This document shows, one piece after another, positions 10,900 through 20,531 of a stretch of DNA of 64,000 nt. The notes beneath the pieces are model-generated. The model was not told where the DNA came from, made no database searches, and saw only the letters and a program-made list of their open reading frames with translations. The first letter of the stretch is position 1. Each line of letters begins with the position of its first letter. This DNA comes from Marsupella aquatica (lineage: Eukaryota > Marchantiophyta), in the NCBI GenBank assembly GCA_973895155.1, contig OZ316893.1, forward strand, positions 6,696,001-6,760,000. The letters run 5' to 3'. The position numbers and the translations under genes were made by a program.

Positions 10900-11930
10900 T
10901 GTTTTCTTTCTTTTCCCGGGAAATCCTGTTGTTCAAGAAGAAAGAGGGAAAGAGGGAGATGACCACTGAACGGGCCACTGAAAACCAAACAAACAAGAGT
11001 GCAAGCACTGCCATAATGAAAATTGTTTTTCTTTAACTATTCCCAGGTCAAATCAGCTTAGGTGAGGTTGGCTCAGGTTGATCTGCCTGTCAAATCAGCT
11101 TAGAAGGCATTTACTTTAAATGTAGTTTAATTGTGGCAAACTAATTAGACAATGTTGGCTACCTTTGCCTATTCTTAATTCCTGACCCCGTGCTCCATTG
11201 GCACTAAGATTAATTTTGCCAGAGTATACGGTCACAATGTCTATTCTATGCTCTCAAAAAATTCAACCTTTAAATCAAGTAGGAATGAAAGTAAAAATGC
11301 ACTACCATGGTCTAAGTTTTGAATTTGGCGTATGTGTCCAGGCATGGTTGCACAATATGGGGGAATGTTTTATTTTTAAGTCACTTTGAATACATATTTA
11401 AATGATAGTTAAATTCAAATTTTCTCCAAAATTTCCAAATTTTATTATATTTTCATTTTGGGCAGATGTGGGCAGGCATTGGATATTTGAGGTGGGAGGA
11501 GTGTCTAGGTGGATCTGATGGCACCCAACAGTATCAATTTTTGATGAAGAGCTAAGATTGACTCTCACTTTTTCATCATTTTGTAAAAGACTAAAGTACT
11601 TTTTGGGTGGATAATGTATCACATTGTTTTGATGAGTTGATGTAAAATAGATGTGGAGGCATGGAATGGGGGTAAATTAATTGGTCATGTACACTCACTA
11701 ATTTTGGCATGACATGGTTGAGAAAAATGATGAGAAATGTACATGCATCCATTGTGGTAATTAATTACTAACTAGACTGATGATAATTCTCTTAAACTTA
11801 TTATATGCTCTCCGGCATGCACAATTGCAATGTGCGTGAAATAAGGTACTATGGGTCACCCCGCGTACTCTAGACGGGAGCTTATGCTCTTTCTGGAGTT
11901 TGGTGTTTGAACTCTTTTTTGCTTTTATTC
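10900..11930. other. AT-rich intergenic sequence, nothing recognised
   Basis: Only short frames, without family signals or clear repeats. Confidence 0.4.
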
Positions 11931-11937
11931 CACTGTA

Positions 11938-12245
11938 CATTTTGGCCCTTTTCAGCAAATTGGTACTTTTGTAAATAAACAAGAGCACTTGTTTTAATTT
12001 AGATTATTGTTCTGCTGCGTGTTTAGAACTTCATGAAAATAGGTCTTCTAAGGGGGGCTTTACAAGACTGCTGGGGCTTTGTTTTTGGCCCTTTTCAGTA
12101 GATTGGTTCTTGTTGTAAATAGTGCACTGGTTTTAATTTAGATTACTGACAATTGAACTGCTTTTTAGTTTAGTTATTGGTCTGCTGGGTGTTTAGAACT
12201 TCATGAAAATAGGTCTTCTAAGGAGGGCTTCACAAGACTGTGGGA
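11938..12245. repeat. Diverged tandem duplication, about 150-bp units
   Basis: Two neighbouring units, each starting TTTTGGCCCTTTTCAG (about 11938 and 12083), both carry the stretch from GTGTTTAGAACTTCATGAAA to GGCTT(T/C)ACAAGACTG. Each contains one copy of the MITE terminus GG(G/A)GGGCTTTACAAG. Confidence 0.7.
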
Positions 12246-12611
12246 GCCCTTTAGTGCCTCTTCATCCAAAGCAAAGCTGATGGCCACTTCCATACACACA
12301 ACTTGGAATACCTGAGACAAAATGTGGCCAAAATGTGTCACTCCATCCAAAGCAAAGCTGATGGCCACTTCCATACACACAGCTTAAAATGCCTGAACCA
12401 AAATGTGTAAAGGATTGAAGTAATAAATGAAACTCCGCACACTTAAGCCAAAAGGAGGGACCCACAAGGGCCCACTCACAGATGACAGGGTTGGGTAATG
12501 GTTTTCTTTGATTATGCCCCCAAGTTCATGTTCCCACATATGAATGGCTAGGATTGCATCACACATATAGAAAAAATGAACTGCTGCCCACAAGTTCTAG
12601 TAAAGCCACGC
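12052..12611. mobile_element. MITE-like element, GGGNGGCTTTACAAG family
   Basis: The left end GGGGGGCTTTACAAG is preceded by TAA (12049-12051). The right end, read in reverse complement, is GCGTGGCTTTACTAG and is followed by TAA (12612-12614). A 3-bp TAA duplication fits PIF/Harbinger-type elements. The interior includes tandem duplications. The right TIR matches at 11 of 15 positions, so the call is moderate. Confidence 0.45.
12263..12424. repeat. 81-bp tandem repeat, two units
   Basis: CATCCAAAGCAAAGCTGATG recurs at 12263 and 12344 with similar sequence after it. Confidence 0.8.
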
Positions 12612-12624
12612 TAAGGTTGTTTTT

Positions 12625-14370
12625 CTCAGGTAGTCCCACATTCATCTTGATAAGGAGATATAGTGAAGGGGGCTGTGCTAAGGATATTCCTGATCCATCT
12701 GACAAACATTTTCATTTTGTCTAGAGTTTCGATTGCGAATAAAGTGGAATTGCATCGAATTAAGCGATTGAGAGTCGAAGCAAATCTACGAGATCTCTCG
12801 TAGAGGCGGAGAAGGACGGACGGTATGGATGATTGTGTCCGTGGCTCAGCAGATGTGTCGCAAGTGAATTGCCAGAATGTTTTGTTCATCAGTGTTCTGT
12901 TGCTTACCCTACTTCGAACAGAGCAGTCATTTGCATGCTTTCATAGTAGAAATGATGCGATAGTGCATAGAAGTTTCTCACCTTTGCCTCTTATGTTCGC
13001 TGGATTTTGTTTACAGAACATTCCTCTCTATCGGCAAAGCTCAATGGGGACGATGCTCTGAAATTTCACTGCATTGCACAGTTCTCTGGATGACAAAGAT
13101 GAAAAGGGTGCGTGTTCCTTGTTCTTCCGATGAAAATTGTCTATGGCAGGTTGTTTAGGGTTTGTGATGTTGTGAAATGTTATGCACCCTGTAAGATTCT
13201 TGACTTTGTACAGCAAGGATCAATGTATGCCGTCTCTCACCTCAGATCGTGATAGCCATGGACTGGTCATTTGTAGATTAATCCGGCGGGGTAATTGGCG
13301 TTATGGGGGGTCCCATTCTGTGTTCAATCATCTTTCATACTGTACGCGTTCTGTACTGAATTGAGTTTCTCTGTTCAGTGAGGAATCCCAAAAAAGTCGC
13401 GGTGAGTCTGAAGAAGCCGTTTCTCTGCCGCTTCTCTCCGACTGAAGATTATAAAGTGTATGTATTCCCACTGTGCTGAAGGAAACTGTGTAGGTTTTTG
13501 TGATTTAAGGTAATCGCTTCATGAACCAAAATTTGAATGGTGTTAGAGACGAGAGCAATAAAGAAAATAAATGATAGTTTATTAGATGGATTGGTATGAA
13601 GACAAGGCATGACAGGCGAGAAAGTGGTTTATCCAGTGTTTTTGCTATATTGCTGGACCTAAATTGCTTTCGTAGAATGCTTTGCCTATCAATTTTGGAA
13701 TATAAAGCAACAACGAAGTTACAGGGTAGTTTCAGGATCTCAGCTCCAAATCGGAACTCCAGAACTAAGTAAACTATCATTAGTCTTCTATTTCCTGAAT
13801 GGTAAGAAAATAATTGCTTCGCACCATCCAAGAAAGCTCCGTGTCCCCAAGGGGCTCCGTAGTCATCTCTCTTGAGTCCTTTGGTGGAATAACAATCCAG
13901 GTGTCGAGAAAGATGTGTTGTTGAGCGTCGCCTTCCAGCTGGACCAAAGTTTTTGTCACGATGGATAGATGTAGTAAGCGACACATTAGTTGTTGCTTTG
14001 GTTGAGGATGCTTGACGAGTTCTGGGGCGATGATTTAGGAACCATTCATGAAGCTCACAAAAGAGCTTTTGGATTGACAGTTATTCGAAAACCAGGAAGT
14101 AAAACCTCACAACACTTAATTATGATGGTGTACACATTTGGCTATCTGAGCAACACAGATAAAATTCTCTCTAGTGAGTGCCAAGATATGAGCAATATTA
14201 GAAACGTGAGTATTCTGCTGCTTGTCTGTTTGTTTTGGCGTGGAGGGAAATACATGCTGGTTGTGTTTGCTAATTGCTTAAGATTACCAGCAACTACCAG
14301 ATTTAGGAAAAATGTCGAAGATTCATTCTACAAATTCTCGCATTAGTCATGGACCAACACTCGCATTAAT
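12625..14370. other. Intergenic region upstream of the DPB4-like gene
   Basis: This contains several overlapping frames on both strands, the longest 13505-13984 (minus, 159 codons). None looks like a known protein. A telo-box (TAGGGTTT) lies at 13156-13163. Possible splice signals near 13015 and 13110 hint at a transcribed unit, but I could not assemble a coding gene. Confidence 0.35.
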
Positions 14371-14379
14371 GACAGGTTT

Positions 14380-14387
14380 TAGGGTTT
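14380..14387 (+). promoter_or_regulatory. Telo-box upstream of the DPB4-like gene
   Basis: TAGGGTTT (AAACCCTA in reverse complement) lies about 180 bp before the start codon. Telo-boxes are typical of plant genes for translation and DNA replication that are active in dividing cells. A CCAAT box (ATTGG on this strand) is near 14492. Confidence 0.5.
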
Positions 14388-14568
14388 CTGGCCTCAACTG
14401 AAGATTAGAACACGGCAGACAATATTCTTGGAATGGGAGGGGGAGCAATGGTGTGAGAAAAACATGTAGGAGTAGAGAAATTTCGGGTGTGATTGGCTGC
14501 TGTTGGTGCCGCTCCGATCAGTGGGAGTAAGTTGAGGAGAGAGACGATTAGCGTGGAGAATCTGAAAG

Positions 14569-15839
14569 ATGTCGGAGGATCTGCCGCGCGCCAATGTGAA
14601 GCGGATTGTGAAAGCGAAGATGCTGGAAATTGCCGCTGCCCGCTTTCGTGGTGAGAGGACGTCTAGAGACCTGCCGATTCACAGAGACGCTCTGACTGCC
14701 TTCTCTGAAAGTGCCAAGATCTTCATCCACTATATCTCTGCGACGTACTTCTCCCGCCACCTCCTACTGGGTCATGACCTTTTGTTTCGTCAAAATTCGG
14801 GTGCAATGCTATGCAAGAATTTCCAGATTTCTTGCAATTCACACGCATTTTTATGCTTGTTTATGACCTGTACTTGCCATTATTTCATGGTCGAATCTTT
14901 CACTCGTGATGTCTCTCCAGAAATCGTGGTTAGTGGAGAGATTGAAACTAGTCAGTGTTCGTTGCAATTAACAAGGTTTCAACTTTCGTGTTTGACAGAG
15001 CTAATGACTTGTGCCGGGAGTCGAAGAGGCAAACAATGAATGCCGATGACGTGCTGAGGGCTGTGGAGGAAATTGAATTCGTGGAGTTCATGAAGCCTTT
15101 ACGAGCTGCTTTGGAAGGTACATAATGGTTCCCATATTTGGATAAGTTAAAGTATGCTAAGTGAGTACGGTTCTGCTGAGGAAATTCGGGTGGCCGGTCA
15201 GGCGATTATTGTATAGACAGAGCTGAGATCATTCAGAAGCTACAACGCTCCATCTTAAGGTGATAAATGATGTTCATGTGTAGTGCATCTCTGGGGCAGT
15301 GCTTTGGTGGCACAGGTTTTAGAATGACCATCACAAAGGTGACAGGCTATTGCAATGGATAGCAGTTGCATTAAGGGGTTCTGTCAGGCTTTTACGGCAG
15401 TGTAGAGTTGTAATTTGATGTTATACTAGATTAGAGTTTCCGTTGGGGCAAACTTTTTATAATTAAGGCGTTCAACGTGAAGACAACTTTCGGTATTCAA
15501 GGGGAAGCGTTGGTGACTTTTTCGCAGATATGTTATCCATTTTGTTTGGCTTCATATAATTCCTAAGAATTGGAAGTTTTTTAGGTTAGGGTTTGTTCTT
15601 TCAGGAGCACTTCCATGAACGTGGGCAGATTGCAAAGTAAAAAGGATTTCTGCCATTGTGACGCAGGCTATCGAAAAGCAAATGCATCGAAGAAGGCGGA
15701 GAAGAAAAGCAACATGAGAAAGAGAAAGTTAGAGAAAACCAGAGGGGGGTCACCGGAAGATGAGAACGGAGAGGTAGACGATGTAGAGAACGGAGACGAT
15801 CCGGACGAAGGTTCGGACGTGGAAGAAGATGATGAGTGA
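14569..15839 (+). CDS. DPB4: DNA polymerase epsilon subunit DPB4/POLE3-like histone-fold protein, 3 exons
   Basis: The exon model is 14569-14744, 14999-15117 and 15667-15839, with GT-AG introns of 254 and 549 bp, giving 155 residues and a TGA stop. The N-terminal 100 residues form an H2B/NF-YB-type histone fold: LPRANVKRIVKAKM (5-18), then DLPIHRDALTAFSESAKIFIHYISAT (34-59), then ANDLCRESKRQTMNADDVLRAVEEIEF and FMKPLRAALEGYRK. This matches plant DPB4 rather than the CCAAT-binding NF-YB subunits. The tail is lysine-rich, then strongly acidic (about 125-155), as in this family. The protein should pair with a DPB3/POLE4-like partner in the leading-strand polymerase and in chromatin-remodelling complexes. 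The third acceptor at 15666 was chosen because it alone keeps the frame and restores the conserved KKxxxKKA-like tail; an upstream AG at 15604 leads to an early stop. Gene identity is firm; exon edges are inferred from splice signals. Confidence 0.85.
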
Positions 15840-16770
15840 GCCCACTGTTTAGGTTGCTGAGTGGAATGATTAGATTTCGGTAGGAAATTTTTGCAGGTTG
15901 TTGGAATGCCTCTTATTGGATTTTCATCTCCAGAGATCGGGTTCGTTCATTACAGGAGCTGTCTCGTTATTGACATTGCTGCGTCTACAGCTCAGTGGGA
16001 ATGTTGAGACCTGGATCCTAGTGTTGCTAGTAATGGTTATATCTTGGCACACGAAAGGGTAGTGTGACCAGGTTTTTGGTCAATTATATGACGAGATTAG
16101 ACTAGACTTGATGCAATGGTCAGATCTATCAATGAAGAGTGTCTGAAAAGTTTCCTCTTGAGCCCTCTAATTTTAGTCAACTTCGCAGTTTTCCGGTATT
16201 GGGCGGTAAAGGCACATCTGAGTTTTAAATGTAGAATTTAGTCCATACTGTCGCTATGTCCTTAGTTTTCACATGTCATTTCTTGTTATTTTACTAGGGG
16301 GCTAGCGGAGTTGTCACGCTGCTCACTGCGATCTTCAAATATGCGATTCTACCCAATGTGTGCATGGATTTTGCGTTGAGCAACAGTTTTACGCGGGTAG
16401 CACGAGAGAGAGTTTCCCAGAATCACTCTACTATCAAGCTATCGTCCTGGTAGCCAATACTCGACTGTTACTTTGGGTCATAGTGCCACCAGTAGTCCAC
16501 TATCCATATCCCAGAAATACCAATCAAGAGCTGTAGCTTTCATAACTCTAGTTTCTGAATTTTACCTGGGCATCTCTGCAACATTACAATACCACAGTAG
16601 TGAGCTAGCTACTGACGGTAGAAAATATTTGGAAAGTGAATTTTGTCTGTTGTGGGTGCCTGCCACTTGGAGATAGATATTCAGTTCTTCATTATCCTCT
16701 TGTTCTCTAAAAGATATGGCAGACCTACCGTAGTTTGTTCCTAACTCTTTACACCCCTGGAGAGAGCACT
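15840..16770. other. Downstream of the DPB4-like gene; no gene seen
   Basis: Probable 3' UTR and intergenic sequence. Only short overlapping frames. Confidence 0.45.
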
Positions 16771-16772
16771 GC

Positions 16773-16789
16773 TTAGGGTTTAGGGTTAA
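16773..16789. repeat. Short interstitial telomere-like repeat
   Basis: TTAGGGTTTAGGGTTAA holds about two plant telomere units (TTTAGGG). It is only 17 bp and could be chance or a telo-box pair. Confidence 0.5.
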
Positions 16790-16811
16790 GTGTATGCATG
16801 TGGCCAGGTTG

Positions 16812-17010
16812 GTGATCTGAACTCTAGTGCTCGTTTTGCACCTCACAATCTTCAATCAGAACACTGTCACTTACCTGTGGACACTCCTAACAATGCAACA
16901 ATGCTTTGTGTCTACATGTGGTCAGGGTAGTGATCTGAACTCTAGTGCTCGTTTTGTACCTCACAATTTTTCGATCAAAACACTGTCACTTACCTGTGGA
17001 CACTGCTAAC
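16812..17010. repeat. 118-bp tandem repeat, two units
   Basis: GTGATCTGAACTCTAGTGCT recurs at 16812 and 16930, and both units continue similarly to ACTTACCTGTGGACACT. Confidence 0.85.
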
Positions 17011-17096
17011 ACCTAACATCGATTTGTACTACTTGTGTGTTTATGCTAGCACCCTTTTATGGCAGCACCCTTGAGTGGAGTTTTGCGCAGAGGTTT

Positions 17097-17198
17097 GCTC
17101 CATCTCCCATGTGAATGGCCGTCAATCCATTGTGTTCTTGGTTTGAAGCTCCATCTCCCATGTGAATGGCCGTCAATCCATTGTGTTCTTGGTTTGAA
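17097..17198. repeat. Perfect 51-bp tandem duplication
   Basis: Units 17097-17147 and 17148-17198 are identical base for base, starting GCTCCATCTCCCATGTGAAT. The perfect identity points to a recent duplication. The repeat is a multiple of three, so it leaves long frames open on both strands; I do not take these as genes. Confidence 0.9.
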
Positions 17199-17252
17199 CT
17201 CAGTGACTCTGGCTAGAATTGAGAAGACCATTGCAAACCAAACAATTAGTTT

Positions 17253-17877
17253 GTGGACCCCTTGGCTAATAAAATCAGGGGGAAGAGTCGATCTGAGCCG
17301 TCTCCATTTCTTATCTCCGGAAATCTCATCCGTTCATCATAATGGTCAATCTAGGGTGCAAAAGAAAGATATCAATGAGATTTACGACTGGGTATTTTTG
17401 TTTTGAGAATGAGTAAATAGTTTTGAATATAAAATTTGATGAACTTTCAAGATTCCAGCCATTCCTCCTCCCCGATCTTGGGTTTTTATGTGCTCTTCCC
17501 AGCATTAATGGCCGTACAATACGAGAGGTCCTTACATATTGAAAGTTACGGTTTAACAAGTAAGTTATCAAGTTAATTATTAGTCATTATTATTATATGA
17601 AAAATATTTTTTATAAATCTTTGAATTTAAATTTTAAAATTGGAAATGTATCTAAAATGATTACATAGTGACAGTTTTAACAGTCTTGCTCTTTGCATTT
17701 TCAATGTTTTTACTTTTCTTTTTATGGCGTCCCAAAATTTATACCCAAATTGACACAAACACGAATGAAAACTATAAATTTGATTCACAAAATCGACGAG
17801 TTTTGGTTATTGCGGTTGTTGTTGACATGGCATGCTATGATGCCAGGAATTTTGGAAGGGACCTCTAGTGGGGTCCA
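17253..17877. mobile_element. Dispersed repeat with GTGGACCCC...GGGGTCC ends, copy 2
   Basis: This is the shorter, 625-bp relative of 10005-10836, sharing its start, its interior (including ATGTGCTCTTCCCAGCATTA) and its end GGAAGGGACCTCTAGTGGGG. It lacks the duplicated module of copy 1. Confidence 0.65.
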
Positions 17878-17879
17878 TA

Positions 17880-18714
17880 AATATAATATGCAATCCTGCC
17901 AAGAAGTAGGCATGTCTGTTTCCAAAATGATAAATGGAGGATATGATTCCCTGCCATCAGATTTATCAAGTGCAAAATTTTAGGGCTAAATGCAGTAATA
18001 AAAAGACATTAAATTAGGTTAAATTTGCAATTTTTGATACTTGCAATGCACCAAACTATTTTTGGACTTTTCAAATATTGGAAGGATTGCACTAAAACAG
18101 TAAACAAAGGAGCAAGTTGAGCAAGAGAATCATTTTTAAGCATTAACAGAATTTGCTGAGCGATACACCTGGAGTGTAATACTAAGCTGACTCTCATTAA
18201 TTGCAAATTGAACTCTACAATATTTGTAGTGTAGGATCTTGGGCTTTTGTTTTGGGTGGCTAATCCCTGGAAGTGCTATACTGGTACTGTTAGGTTGTAT
18301 GTGCCAGCTGCCGGCTGGGGTGCTGCCAGAGCCATGGGCACATGATATAGATCTAAGTATTAGGGACCATTGTTTCATCCAGCAGGTTGTGGGTAAGTGA
18401 AAGATCACCTGAGTGGGGAGGCCAAGGTACTCAGGTGGAATCATCCTAGAGGCATTCCCAGTTTGACACAAACCCCACCCCAAAGTGTAATGCTAACAAG
18501 CTCTTGACACTTAGAAAAAATGACATGACATCAGTTTGTGCAGGCAGAGGAAGGGTGAAATGCCATAAATGCCTAGCTTCCCAGGGATTTATCTTGTTTT
18601 CCTCTATTTTGGGATTGCAATTTTTTGTTCTTTTGCAAATCAATATATCCTAGAGAGCCACTAGGGATTGCATTTTGCTGCTCTTTTGCAATTTGATGTG
18701 TACTAGGGCGTCTC
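17880..18714. other. Intergenic, nothing recognised
   Basis: A 115-codon frame (18136-18483, minus) and a 65-codon frame (18446-18643, minus) overlap and match no family I know. Confidence 0.4.
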
Positions 18715-18927
18715 AAAAGTCAAGTTCAACAAATCACTATGTGCCCCCTGGGAAGATGTTAAATTAGGTAGGTAAGGGCAGTCCATAACTTTTGTACTGA
18801 CCAATAGGGCGTGTCAAAGCAAGGCTTAAAAGTCAAGTTCAACAAATCACTATGTGCCCCCTGGGAAGATGTTAAATTAGGTGGGTAAGGGCAGTCCATA
18901 ACTTTTGTACTGACCAATAGGGCATGT
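18715..18927. repeat. 113-bp tandem duplication ending in a MITE terminus
   Basis: AAAAGTCAAGTTCAACAAAT recurs at 18715 and 18828. Both units run to CCAATAGGGC(G/A)TGTCAAAG, so the left terminus of the 166-bp MITE family is included in the duplication. The second unit leads into the full element at 18920. Confidence 0.8.
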
Positions 18928-19433
18928 CAAAGGCTGTAACTCAGTTACAACGCAGGACATAAAGTGCATTTATAGTCACGAGAAAATTGTTACAAGCTAC
19001 CAAAATATATATACCCCATAAGGATGATATGTCCAAAAATCCACAACCTTAAGGGCCGTCTTGCATGTGACAAGTCCGTTGTGTTCCGGCCCTAAACTGA
19101 ACCCGTGGCATTTGTAAATGCAGCCACAGGCCGGCAGTCGTGACGACGGCTTTAGAGGATATGCAAGGGCAAGGGCCGGAAATTTTCCGGCCCTTGAGGT
19201 CCCGAACTTTGAACTGCGAATAAAACAAAACCGCAGTGGATCCTGCCCTATACAATTTGCGGTGCCAAAGACAAAGAAATAATTAATGCGATTGAGTAAG
19301 CACGGCACACGTAAGCTCTTCTTGATTGTATTTTGTCGAAATAGGTGGGCTGCTAAGGGTTGCTTTTTTCAGGACTCTTGCACATGCAAGACAACCCTAA
19401 GACTTGTACTTACTGGAGTTCTTTGACACACCC
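18920..19433. mobile_element. GGGCGTGTCAAAG-family MITE interrupted by another MITE
   Basis: The terminal inverted repeats are GGGCATGTCAAAG at the left and CTTTGACACACCC at the right, with TA on both sides (18918-18919, 19434-19435). Removing the inner element (19053-19397) and its 3-bp duplication leaves 166 bp, exactly the length of the undisturbed copy at 42242-42407. The two are similar along their length, including a GTAAC-NNN-GTTAC palindrome near the left end and ACCAAAATATATA in the middle. A TA target duplication would suggest a mariner-like origin; this is an inference. Confidence 0.8.
19053..19397. mobile_element. PIF/Harbinger-like MITE, copy 1 (345 bp), nested
   Basis: The left end GGGCCGTCTTGCATGTG and right end CACATGCAAGACAACCC form an inverted repeat. 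It is flanked by TAA (19050-19052 and 19398-19400), the 3-bp TAA/TTA duplication of PIF/Harbinger elements. An internal 25-nt palindrome lies at 19171-19195. Copy 2 is at 25244-25585. The ORFs inside are by-products. Confidence 0.85.
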
Positions 19434-19699
19434 TAATGCACATTTTGTGGGGGCTTACTTCTAACCTAATTTTGAGGACCAATGTACGCTTCGTGGAGGG
19501 TTGAATGTTACTTCAATCCAATAGGTCGTCAATTACTTCTGACCTATTGAGAGGCCCTACTAGAGACGGACTAACACTGCAGTAGCAGTTTAGCTCTACT
19601 GTGGTTTAGGGTTCAGATCGCAGTCTTGCTCGCAAGGATAGATTTTGTTGCGCAGCTTTACGATGCATATACCTTCCCTTAGCCACAACAGGGTTTTAG

Positions 19700-19707
19700 T
19701 AGGGTTT
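19700..19707 (+). promoter_or_regulatory. Telo-box upstream of NIP7
   Basis: TAGGGTTT lies about 260 bp before the NIP7 start, with a near match (TTAGGGTTC) at about 19606. Telo-boxes are enriched in promoters of plant ribosomal-protein and ribosome-assembly genes, which fits this gene. Confidence 0.5.
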
Positions 19708-19967
19708 ATGCCAACGAGTACTCACAGACAGTCACCATCTTCGAATTCGACGATCAACCAATTTGTCAATCTCTCCTTCGAAGCTCTACTGTAGAACTCT
19801 TGCATTGACGACATTCGCGAGATCGCGGAAGCAAAATCACTATCCTTGAAGGTGTACTCTCTGCGCTCCTCGAGTATATCCTTCTTGACACGTAGAATTG
19901 TGGTCGAAGGACACAGGAAGGTTTAGGTCGTCCTGAAGAACGAGGGTTTTAGACAGAGTTGGGCGCG

Positions 19968-20531
19968 ATGCGGCCTCTGGACGAGGCGGAGACGACACAG
20001 GTGCTGGAGAAGCTACACAAGTTCGTAGGATCCAACCTGAAGCACCTCATCGAGCGGCCGGCCTCGGAAGGTCCGGAGGACAAGCCCGGAGGCTACTGCT
20101 TCCGCCTCCACAAGCAGAGAGTCTACTACGTCAGTGAGTCTCTCGTAAGGCGGGCGACGAATATCTCCAGGGACAAGCTCTGCAGTCTAGGAACCTGTTT
20201 AGGTAAGTTCACCAAGTCCGGGAAATTCCGCCTTACTGTGACATGCTTAGACCTCCTTGCGAAGTATGCCAAGTTTAAGATATGGCTAAAGCCTTCGTCG
20301 GAGATGTCCTTTCTTTATGGAAATCATGTAACCAAGAGCGGATTAGGTCGAATTACGGACAACACTCCTCAATATCAGGGAGTCGTCATATATTCGATGT
20401 CAGATATTCCACTAGGGTTCGGTTTGGCTGCCAAGTCGACGCAGGATTGCCGAAAGTTAGATCCTAATGATATTGTTGCCCTTCACCAGTCGGATATTGG
20501 TGAGTACCTGCGTATGGAGGATGAGCTATAG
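19968..20531 (+). CDS. NIP7: 60S ribosome subunit biogenesis protein NIP7 homolog
   Basis: One exon encodes 187 residues from ATG 19968 to TAG 20531, a normal length for the family. NIP7 is a nucleolar/nuclear assembly factor for the large ribosomal subunit and pre-rRNA processing. The start [16 protein letters not shown] is the conserved N-terminal pattern. Residues 1-95 form the N-terminal alpha/beta domain, and about 102-180 form the RNA-binding PUA domain ([57 protein letters not shown]). No disablement is seen. A TTG three codons upstream is in frame but the ATG matches the family start. Telo-box-like motifs lie upstream. Confidence 0.97.
   Translation: MRPLDEAETTQVLEKLHKFVGSNLKHLIERPASEGPEDKPGGYCFRLHKQRVYYVSESLVRRATNISRDKLCSLGTCLGKFTKSGKFRLTVTCLDLLAKYAKFKIWLKPSSEMSFLYGNHVTKSGLGRITDNTPQYQGVVIYSMSDIPLGFGLAAKSTQDCRKLDPNDIVALHQSDIGEYLRMEDEL

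Noticed and set aside
13505-13984. 159-codon minus-strand frame
   Set aside because: No family resemblance, overlaps another open frame, and shows no promoter or conserved motif.
15605-15640. Alternative third exon of the DPB4-like gene from the acceptor at 15604
   Set aside because: With a canonical donor it gives a quick stop; only the acceptor at 15666 keeps the frame and matches the family tail.
19959-19967. TTG start three codons upstream for NIP7
   Set aside because: Eukaryotic NIP7 proteins begin MRPL; ATG 19968 fits.
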